A DNA stretch of 24,192 bases, from contig MVZB01000016.1 of the NCBI GenBank assembly GCA_002068205.1, positions 1-24,192 of the forward strand, given 5' to 3'. The DNA comes from a candidate division BRC1 bacterium ADurb.BinA292 (GTDB lineage Bacteria; Sumerlaeota; Sumerlaeia; MVZB01). Shown here one piece after another: positions 15,801 through 21,949 of this stretch. Under the pieces are notes generated by a model. The model saw only the letters and a program-made list of their open reading frames with translations. It was not told where the DNA came from and did no database searches. Numbering within the stretch: position 1 is the first letter of the stretch; the number at the start of each line of letters is the position of its first letter. The position numbers and the translations under genes were made by a program.

Positions 15801-17811
15801 CGCCGGCCGCTGCGCCGCCGAGCCCGTCGAAGACGGCCGCCATGCGGCGCGCCGGGCGGATCGTGCCGTCGTAGCTTAGCGCGCGCGGCGAGAGGATCTG
15901 ACTGACCGACGGATTGCCGCTGACCTGCATGCGGGCGGCCACGGCGCCGCCCCAGCCCAGCAGCACGCCGCCGACGACGCCGGCGAGGATCAACCAGGTG
16001 CGGGGCGAAAACGCGGCGCGGCGGAGCGAGCGGCCGGCGCGCCGCATCGGTTTGCGGATGCGGGAGATGGTGCCGGTGTCGGCCGCGCCGCCATAGGCGA
16101 AGAACTTGCCGCGCCGCTGCGTTTTCTTGAGCGCTTCGATCAGATCCGGAACGCTGGGGAACCGGTCATCGGGATTCTTCTCCAGGCATTTGAGAATCAC
16201 CGACTGGAGTCGCGGCGAGATCAGCAGGTTGTATTTGCGCGGCGGATCGGGCTTCTCGAACAGGTGCATCGCGATGATGTGTTCGCTGCTCTTGGCGTCG
16301 TAGGGACGCCGGCCCGCCGCCACCTCATAGAGGATGATGCCGAAGGAGTAGATGTCGGCGCGGGCGTCGACCGGTTCGTTGCGTATCTGCTCGGGCGACA
16401 TGTAGTAGCTGGTGCCGACGGCGGCGCGCGTCATCGTGGCGCTGCGCGTCATCAGCGTGGAGACGCCCTTGGAGATCTTGGCGATGCCGAAGTCGGTCAG
16501 GTAGCCGCGGCCCTCGGTGTCGATCAGGATGTTGGAGGGTTTCAAGTCGCGATGGAGAACGCCGGTTCCCTCGAACGAATGGGCATAGGCCAGCGCCTCG
16601 AGGACATCCATCAGGATCTGGAAGGCCTTCTCCGGATCGACCGGCTGCGACATGCAGGCGCCGAGATTGCCCGGATAGAACGGCATGATGAAGTACGGCA
16701 ACTTGAGGTTTTCGTATTCGTATTCGCCCCACTCGACGACCCGGATGATCCGCTCGTGGTTGAAGGCGCGCAGGATCGTGATCTCGCGCTGGAAGCGCTT
16801 GAGCATCTCGCTGTCATAGGCGAGCGCGGGCAGGCAGATCTTCAGGGCATGGAGCCGGCCGTTCTCTAGATTGCGGACGCGATAGACCTCGGCGAAGCCG
16901 CCCATGTCGATCAGGCCGATGACCTTGAAGCGGCGGTTGTGGAACAGCTGGCCGCGGCGCAGGACGTGCTGGGCGGTCTCGGCGATTTCGTCGGCCTTGC
17001 GCAGGGCCTGGGCCAGTTCGCGGGCGGAGCCCCAGCGATCCTCGGGCTTCTTTTCCAGGCACTTGGCGATGGCCAGGGCGAGCGTGGGCGAGATCGCCGG
17101 GTTGATCTCCTGCACCGAACGCGGCGTCTCGTTGATGTGGCGGCGGATGATCGAGACTTCCGACGCGTCCTCGAACGGAAAGTGGCCGGTGCAGAGCTGA
17201 TACAGGATGACGCCGAAGGCGTAGATGTCGCTCTGCGGCGTCACCTTCAGGCCCATGCACTGCTCGGGCGAGATGTAGTAGGCGGTGCCGATGATGTTGC
17301 GCCCGGTGAGGCCGCGATCGCGATCGGTTTCCTTGGCGATGCCGAAGTCGGTCAGCACCGCGCGCCCCTGATCGTTGAGCAGAATGTTCATCGGCTTCAG
17401 GTCGCGATGACAGATGTTCTGCTGGTGGGCGTAGTCGAGCGCCTCGAGGACGGGCAGCAGCAGATTGAGCCCCTCGCCGATCGAGATCTGCTGCAGGCGC
17501 TGGCGCATGTTGTTGGTGAAGTACTCCATGGTGAACCATGGAAGCTGCGAGCCCATGTAGTTGAATTGCCCGAACTCGTAGGCCTTCATGATGTGCGGAT
17601 GATTGAGCCGCTTCAGCATGTCGTATTCGAGGCGGAAGCGTTCGAGCAGATCGGGGAAGCGCAGCGATTTTTTCTTCAGGATCTTGAGCGCCTGAATCTG
17701 GCCGGTCGGCTTGTGGATGACGCGCCAGACCTCGGCCATGCCGCCGTGGGCGATGAACGACTCGATCTCGTAGAGACCGTCGGCGATGGATTGACCGGGT
17801 TGCAGAATCAT
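12823..17811 (-). CDS. transmembrane Ser/Thr protein kinase with two tandem kinase domains and large ectodomain
   Basis: The 1662-residue protein begins with two complete Hanks-type kinase domains. Domain 1 (about 14-270) has Lys43 (ALK), HRDLKPMN with Asp137 and DFG with Asp155; domain 2 (about 295-560) has Lys324, HRDLKPSN with Asp422 and DFG with Asp440. In both the first glycine of the nucleotide loop is replaced (AHGGMA, DMGGFA). One membrane segment lies at about 605-626. The outer ~1,035 residues hold Ig-like regions (about 760-1005), a duplicated helical domain (1032-1125 and 1273-1365), a Thr/Pro tract (1482-1535) and a C-terminal domain I cannot name. No PASTA domain is present. The ATG overlaps the PP2C stop (ATGA), so kinase and phosphatase are co-translated. 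It likely senses an envelope signal and phosphorylates cytoplasmic targets, perhaps the neighbouring TxR[L/I/F] protein; the target is inferred. Confidence 0.93.
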   Translation of the reverse strand: MILQPGQSIADGLYEIESFIAHGGMAEVWRVIHKPTGQIQALKILKKKSLRFPDLLERFRLEYDMLKRLNHPHIMKAYEFGQFNYMGSQLPWFTMEYFTNNMRQRLQQISIGEGLNLLLPVLEALDYAHQQNICHRDLKPMNILLNDQGRAVLTDFGIAKETDRDRGLTGRNIIGTAYYISPEQCMGLKVTPQSDIYAFGVILYQLCTGHFPFEDASEVSIIRRHINETPRSVQEINPAISPTLALAIAKCLEKKPEDRWGSARELAQALRKADEIAETAQHVLRRGQLFHNRRFKVIGLIDMGGFAEVYRVRNLENGRLHALKICLPALAYDSEMLKRFQREITILRAFNHERIIRVVEWGEYEYENLKLPYFIMPFYPGNLGACMSQPVDPEKAFQILMDVLEALAYAHSFEGTGVLHRDLKPSNILIDTEGRGYLTDFGIAKISKGVSTLMTRSATMTRAAVGTSYYMSPEQIRNEPVDARADIYSFGIILYEVAAGRRPYDAKSSEHIIAMHLFEKPDPPRKYNLLISPRLQSVILKCLEKNPDDRFPSVPDLIEALKKTQRRGKFFAYGGAADTGTISRIRKPMRRAGRSLRRAAFSPRTWLILAGVVGGVLLGWGGAVAARMQVSGNPSVSQILSPRALSYDGTIRPARRMAAVFDGLGGAAAGAAAGQWEEPVEVAFLDTAARQRYDELKRFREEAAAAGEITDALRAEGRMRSLAAAAAPTVAVRNPDEIIPTNQGAADAVMELALSRAVDLPLQYEYRLIDQASNEVVKEGTSPTPQIQLAAVPAGSYTFEARAVHQGFRTPPAQSSLEIRNVEKPIRLALQGEGDQRTVVFTNFDEGFRSYEWQVRDAAGQVVPLPPDTANQPFDVALLTQDGRYQVSVLAYDQDPSIVNPYPSLPESVIVDRTAPQLTMTAQRGPERLGAVQPGQTFVLMPGDDPITLGFAPSDNIAAANEIRVLDAEGGQPATVLAYNPDRSTYAFVVEDPYGNRSQPFEIRVQSVGQEMAALAGQWSEAQTRLNADATRYARTRALFDPGPLAQAVSGGSISREWLAAQDESAMEQLQQKLDELEDLMERDDAFAELADLLAAVAAQLPAAQQGPLNAALRQARQSWATDVAAADLEPTQLLREAARAGLPAVTREMLAYAPAGDTGAWRLELSGAAPRLPNGRYRYSLAQEDPGSADAAQLLSGNTTSEADISVEVARPDQPVNLAAQFVIDAGEPLGNLAGPPSLIHFDPAVQIDDQLRADMDNYEALFQRLARDEARYARTLAWLQQPGRLSLVDRSGNFDFAWTLRNANDPAQIQQMREQLQTLQQMAAQDDAFAEALENVDLAGWSARHRNALADTLRDAWMKGGAQDVAAWIGAQRNEYAARNADTLLAPPEVDWDAISVELAEKIVRIERRAFGKPPTDSASLKLGWTTGDSAPASTFDLTGDSTTAEPPQLGREYRLAARWVSGDYASDWAIGGRYEIPDATPTPTPTPSPTATPTPTPQPTATAAPAPTPTPRPTAEPTPTATPEPTQTPAATGAVTRAEADALAKRITSAIRNVGESAGKDVGSIFQNFRRLHANPDEDSIFIKNYDKGDFRDSLANKYVGFMGARVKENPSGNTVLLEVIMQLISQGGRQQPILFELTVRRDNDGNLIIVSDRLARTE
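13207..13368 (-). repeat. Thr-Pro low-complexity tract in kinase ectodomain
   Basis: About 54 residues (1482-1535) consist almost only of Thr, Pro and Ala in PT/PTAT units. Such tracts act as stiff, extended stalks outside the cytoplasm and separate the last Ig-like region from the C-terminal domain. The DNA is a degenerate GGCGTC/GGGGTC repeat prone to expansion. Confidence 0.85.
13717..13995 (-). repeat. kinase ectodomain duplicated helical unit, copy B
   Basis: Residues 1273-1365. Shares with copy A the order RYART, a Leu/Gln-rich helix (IQQMREQLQTLQQM), then DDAFAE, with nearly equal spacing (51 residues between the two motifs in A, 50 in B). The copies are well diverged. Confidence 0.7.
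14437..14718 (-). repeat. kinase ectodomain duplicated helical unit, copy A
   Basis: Residues 1032-1125. RYART, then the coiled-coil-like MEQLQQKLDELEDLMER, then DDAFAE and a Leu/Ala-rich helix. It aligns by eye with copy B. Confidence 0.7.
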
Positions 17812-19349
17812 GGCTGGCTGCCGCCTGTGGTCGGGTTATCCGCGCGCAGCGGCGGTGGCAGGTTGAGTTCGTAGACGACCGTCTCGCCTGAATCGACCGA
17901 AATCTTCTCGTGCGTAATCGGCCGGCGGCCCGCGACATCGACCTGAACCAGATAGATTTCCCCGGGCAGGAGATCAAACGACAGCCGCGACTGGCCGGCG
18001 AGCTGATCGGGCGTGACGGTCAGTTCGGCCGCGCGGTCGAAGGGGACCCGGCCGTTGGCATCGGCGCGGAACAGCCGCACGCGCGACAGTTGCGACGGGT
18101 CGCCGTAATCAAGCGTATAGGTGCCGTAGCGCGTCCACTCGGCGATCGGCAGGCTAACCCGCTCAACCGCCGGCTCGGCGGCGGGGACCGTCAGCGGCAG
18201 CGTCAGGGGCGCATAGCCGGCCGACTGCAACGTCACCTGATACTCGCCCGGTCCCGGGACGGTGAACGACGGCGCGGCGTCATCCTCGGCCTGCAACGTC
18301 TGACTCGCCGTTGTATCGGCGGCGGTGGAAACAATCGTGGCCGTGACGGCGCCGGCGGGCAAGGCGACGCCCTCGGCCGGCTCGAGGTAGACGGCGATCG
18401 CATTGGGGCCGACGGCCTCGCGCGGCAGCAGGAAGAACAGGGCGCCGGCGGCGAGCACGGCCACCAGCGCGCCCCACAGCAGGCCGGCGCGGCGGCGGCG
18501 CGGCCGCGCCTGGGGGCGCATCTCGTCGTCGATCAGCATGTCGACGGTATCTTCGGTGAATTCGGTGGGGGGCGCGGTCGCCTCGGGCTCCCAGTTATCC
18601 TCGGCGTCGAGCTGCGTGATCTTGACGAGGATGACGCTGACATTGTCGCCGCCGCCCGCTTCGAGCGCGGCGTCGACCATCATCCCGGCGCGTTGTTCAA
18701 GGCTGATCTCGGTCTCGCCCAGGATCTCCAGCACCTTTTCCTCGCGGGCATAGCCCGTCAGGCCGTCCGAGCAGATGAGGAACGTGTCGCCCACCTGCAG
18801 GTCGCCCTCGAAGACGTCGACCTTGACCGGTTTCTGGCTGCCGATGCACTGAGTCAGCAGGTGCCGCTCGGGATGCGTCTCGAGTTGGTCGCGGGTGATG
18901 TTGCCCTGTTCGTAGAGCAGCCAGACGAGCGTGTGATCGTGGGTCAGTTGAACGGCGGCGCCGTCGCGCAGGCGGTAGACGCGGCTGTCGCCGACCTGGG
19001 CGACGAAATAGACGCCGCGATGGAGGCAGAGCAGCGAGGCGGTGGAGCCCAGCCCGCGCTTGGCCGGCTCGCGGACGGAGATCTGGAAGACCTCGTGGTT
19101 GGCCTCCAGCAGCGTATCCCGCAGCATGTTTTCGATCTGACTGGGGCCGGTCGGCTTGCTCTTGAAAAAGGCTTCGACGGCCGCCTGCGTCGTCTTGACC
19201 ACCTGGGCCGAAGCTTCGTCGCCGGCCTTTTCGCCCCCCATGCCGTCGGCGACCATGAAGACGCCGCACCTGGGCAGCGCCAGAATCGAGTCCTGGTTCA
19301 TTTCGCGCACGAGGCCGGTGTGCGTCAGAGCGAAATGTTCGAATTGCAT
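17808..19349 (-). CDS. transmembrane PP2C-type Ser/Thr phosphatase with ectodomain
   Basis: The 513-residue protein starts at ATG 19349 after GGGGAA. Residues 1-245 form a PP2C (PPM) phosphatase with the metal-binding set seen in bacterial Stp enzymes: Asp20 (MNQD), Asp35-Gly36 (VADGMGG), Asp195 (ICSDGLTGY) and Asp235 (GGGDNVSV). A linker rich in acidic residues and then arginines leads to one membrane segment at about 289-308. The remaining 200 residues lie outside and look like beta-rich PEGA- or Ig-like repeats ('PGEYQVTLQSAGYAPLTLPL', 'PGEIYLVQVDVAGRRPI'). Most bacterial partner phosphatases are soluble or have only a short tail, so a phosphatase with its own ectodomain is notable. It reverses kinase action, here presumably that of the overlapping downstream kinase. 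Confidence 0.93.
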   Translation of the reverse strand: MQFEHFALTHTGLVREMNQDSILALPRCGVFMVADGMGGEKAGDEASAQVVKTTQAAVEAFFKSKPTGPSQIENMLRDTLLEANHEVFQISVREPAKRGLGSTASLLCLHRGVYFVAQVGDSRVYRLRDGAAVQLTHDHTLVWLLYEQGNITRDQLETHPERHLLTQCIGSQKPVKVDVFEGDLQVGDTFLICSDGLTGYAREEKVLEILGETEISLEQRAGMMVDAALEAGGGDNVSVILVKITQLDAEDNWEPEATAPPTEFTEDTVDMLIDDEMRPQARPRRRRAGLLWGALVAVLAAGALFFLLPREAVGPNAIAVYLEPAEGVALPAGAVTATIVSTAADTTASQTLQAEDDAAPSFTVPGPGEYQVTLQSAGYAPLTLPLTVPAAEPAVERVSLPIAEWTRYGTYTLDYGDPSQLSRVRLFRADANGRVPFDRAAELTVTPDQLAGQSRLSFDLLPGEIYLVQVDVAGRRPITHEKISVDSGETVVYELNLPPPLRADNPTTGGSQP

Positions 19350-19387
19350 GCGCTGTTCCCCAGTGGCGATACCCGGCGGTGTGGCCG

Positions 19388-21865
19388 TCAGAACCGTTCG
19401 TGGCGCCGCTTCCAGTCGCGCTGGAACAGCTCCAGCACGTCCTTTTTCATCGCGGGCAACGGCAGCGCGATGCGATGCGGACCGCCCGCGCCATCGAAGT
19501 ATTCGGCGATCAGTTGAGTCTCATGCAGGCGCCAGAGCACGTCGGAGCCGGGCGCCGTGGCCTCGTCGATCGGCGGCGTCTCATCGGCCGCCAGCGGTTC
19601 AAACTCAGGTCCCGGCGCCACCCAGAACTGGCCCGCCTCGCGCGTCAGTCCGATCAGATCCCAATGGGCATCGTTGTTGACGTCCATCGCCGTGACGGCC
19701 GGCCCCGGGCCGGCGATGGCGCGCGGGGGCGTCTGGCCCTCGCGACTGGCCGCCGGATAGAGCGCAATGCGTCCGTCGGCCGCGACGACGCCCAGCACGT
19801 CGTGATCGGGCCGGCTGCCGTCGACGAACGAGAGCAGATGAGGCGGCGCGCCCGGTTGCCCCAGGTCGTCGTCGTGCGTCGCCTGCCAGACCGCCTGCGG
19901 CGCGCCGGCGTCATTCAGCGCGAACAGGAGCAGCTGACGGCCGTCGCTGACGAAACCGCCCCAGCGATCGGCGCCGGCCCGCGCCGGCTGCATCGCGACG
20001 CGGCGGTCGGCCGCGAGGGGGGCGGACCACGCGAGACGCCCGGCCGGTTCGCCCGACGCGGCCGCGATGGACTGCAATCCGGCGGTCGTCGCCGCGACCA
20101 GCCAGTAGTTCACTTCATCCCCGTCGCCCTGGAGCATCAGCCAGGGTTCGGCGAGCGGCTCGCCCTCGAGCTGGGCGCGCCAGCGCGGTTCGCTCGTTTC
20201 GCCGCGCGCCATCGGCCAGGCCGTCAGCGCGCCTTGCTGATCGACAACGACCAGCAGCGTCCCCTCGGCAACCGCGCCATCAACGGCGACTGGCGGGAAG
20301 GCGTAGCCGGTGTCGGGCAGCAGGATCGGGGGCGGCGCGGCGACGATCGTCCCCTGGATCCCGTTGCGCGTCTGCTCGGCCGTCAGGAAGTCGTATTCGC
20401 GCCACTCCAGCAGATAGCCGGTCGGCATCTGGGCCGCCGCGGTGGTGGCGGCATCGGCGGCGGCCTCCTCGCCGCGGCTGTCGCGAATCCAGGCCAGTTG
20501 CGTCAGGGTTTCCAGCGGGGGCGCCCCCGCCAGCGTGAACAGGCCGGCGGCGGGGTCGAACGGCGCGCGCTGCGTTCCGCGTTTCATCGGGCTCGCGGCC
20601 GTCGGGTCATAGGTCCACGGTTGTTGGAACAGCGTGGCGTCCCGGCCGATGAACAGATCCTTCTCCAGAACCCATTTCTCCGGCGGCACGAACTGGCCGA
20701 AGCGCTCGACTTCGAGCATCTCGTGTTGCGGCGCCGGCGGTTCGAACGGGATCGACCAGGAGATCATGTAGCCCCAGCCGACGAGCGCCAGCCCGATCAC
20801 GATGCCAATCAGGGGCCAGAGCCATTTATGGCGCACGGGCGCCGCGCCGCGCGAGTCCTGCGTCGCATGCGTCGCCATCTCGATCAGTTCGGGGTCCTCG
20901 GGCTGGAGGTTGAACGGCTTGGGGACTTCCTCCTCCTCGGGGCGGATCGGTTCCATGTCAGCGGGCGGCGCGGGCCGCGGCTGGCCGGCGGGGGGCGCCG
21001 GGCGCGGCAATTCCTCGCGCAATTGCCCGACGCGCTGCACGTCGGCGCGCGTCCGGGCCAGCGCCTCGGGGGAGGTGTCCTCCAGCGTCACGTGGCGATC
21101 GTCGTCCTCGGCATGCGCCAGGGGCTCCACGACGGTGCGCTCGCGCGCGGCGGTGGGGTCGTCGGCCGGCAGCTCGTCGAACTGAAATTCCTCAACCCCA
21201 TCGATCCGCTGCGTGCGCTGCATGCCGGGATCGGTTAGACCTTCCCCTTCCTGGTGCAGGCGGACGGTCGGCTCGGCGCCCGGACGGGGTGCGGGCTCCA
21301 GGTCCAGTTCAATCCCCTCGAACCCGCCGGGGGGGGTGCGTTCCTCGGCCGGCGAGGCGGGCGGTTCCAGTTCAGGCTCCGCCTGGACGCCGGCCGGCGG
21401 CAGGGCGGAGTCGTCCAGATCGAGCCGGCGCGTCGCCTGCGCGTCGAAGCTCTCGGGCGGTTCCTCCAGCCGGCGGGTGGCCTGGCCGGTCAGTTCGTCC
21501 AGCGGCTCGGCAATCTGATCGGGTTCGAAACGGGCGGTCGCCTGCGGAGCGGCGCTGTCGGCTTCCGGTTCCGTTAAATCGGCCTCGGCCGCGGCCAGGT
21601 CGTCGTCATCGAGCCGCATGGTGGCCTGGCGTTCGTCGCCCGCCTCATCGGCGTCCTCGAGGCTCGGCTCGTCGGCGCGCTCCAGATCCTCGGCGTCGAG
21701 CCGCCGCGTGCTTTCGGGGGCGGGCGCGTCGTCCTCATCGCGGCGGGGGGCGGAACCCGGCCCGGGCGCCGCGGGCTTCTTCATGAACGGCAGCGGCGCA
21801 AACTGGGGTTTCCGCTCGTCGCCTTGGGGAGGGCCCTGATCATCGTGGTCGTGAGGACTTACCAT
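19388..21865 (-). CDS. single-pass membrane protein with cytoplasmic T-x-R-[L/I/F] array and propeller-like ectodomain
   Basis: The 825-residue product belongs to no family I can name. Residues 1-345 are acidic, proline-rich and probably disordered. They contain seven short repeats of the form T-x-R-[L/I/F]-[D/E] at Thr53, 82, 110, 130, 145, 200 and 218 (the sixth ends in His). A membrane segment follows at about 348-369 ('WLWPLIGIVIGLALVGWGYM'). The outer 450 residues are beta-rich, with propeller-like strands ('GTLLVVVDQQGALTAWPM', 'FVSDGRQLLLFAL', 'VLGVVAADGRIALYP') and one FG-GAP-like calcium loop ('MDVNNDAHWDLIGLT'). It lies between the sheath gene (84 bases away) and the phosphatase gene (38 bases). 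I infer a multisite kinase substrate and docking scaffold; the ribosome site before ATG 21865 is weak. Confidence 0.8.
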   Translation of the reverse strand: MVSPHDHDDQGPPQGDERKPQFAPLPFMKKPAAPGPGSAPRRDEDDAPAPESTRRLDAEDLERADEPSLEDADEAGDERQATMRLDDDDLAAAEADLTEPEADSAAPQATARFEPDQIAEPLDELTGQATRRLEEPPESFDAQATRRLDLDDSALPPAGVQAEPELEPPASPAEERTPPGGFEGIELDLEPAPRPGAEPTVRLHQEGEGLTDPGMQRTQRIDGVEEFQFDELPADDPTAARERTVVEPLAHAEDDDRHVTLEDTSPEALARTRADVQRVGQLREELPRPAPPAGQPRPAPPADMEPIRPEEEEVPKPFNLQPEDPELIEMATHATQDSRGAAPVRHKWLWPLIGIVIGLALVGWGYMISWSIPFEPPAPQHEMLEVERFGQFVPPEKWVLEKDLFIGRDATLFQQPWTYDPTAASPMKRGTQRAPFDPAAGLFTLAGAPPLETLTQLAWIRDSRGEEAAADAATTAAAQMPTGYLLEWREYDFLTAEQTRNGIQGTIVAAPPPILLPDTGYAFPPVAVDGAVAEGTLLVVVDQQGALTAWPMARGETSEPRWRAQLEGEPLAEPWLMLQGDGDEVNYWLVAATTAGLQSIAAASGEPAGRLAWSAPLAADRRVAMQPARAGADRWGGFVSDGRQLLLFALNDAGAPQAVWQATHDDDLGQPGAPPHLLSFVDGSRPDHDVLGVVAADGRIALYPAASREGQTPPRAIAGPGPAVTAMDVNNDAHWDLIGLTREAGQFWVAPGPEFEPLAADETPPIDEATAPGSDVLWRLHETQLIAEYFDGAGGPHRIALPLPAMKKDVLELFQRDWKRRHERF
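21212..21709 (-). repeat. array of seven T-x-R-[L/I/F] motifs
   Basis: Units read STRRLD, ATMRLD, ATARFE, ATRRLE, ATRRLD, PTVRLH and RTQRID, spaced 15 to 55 residues apart. The first three continue as xxD/QL/I before an Ala, so a longer unit of about nine residues is conserved. Surrounding sequence is not conserved. Confidence 0.8.
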
Positions 21866-21949
21866 ATTCCAACTCGTGGCCGGGAGCGGGCAAGCGCGAC
21901 GCCTTGGAGCCAGGTTCGGGATTGCGCCGCGGCGCAGGCCGCGGCCGGG

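Noticed and set aside
13084..15879. Plus-strand open frame of 931 residues
   Set aside because: Antisense shadow of the kinase ectodomain; composition is typical of a reverse-complement frame and the sense frame has clear domains.
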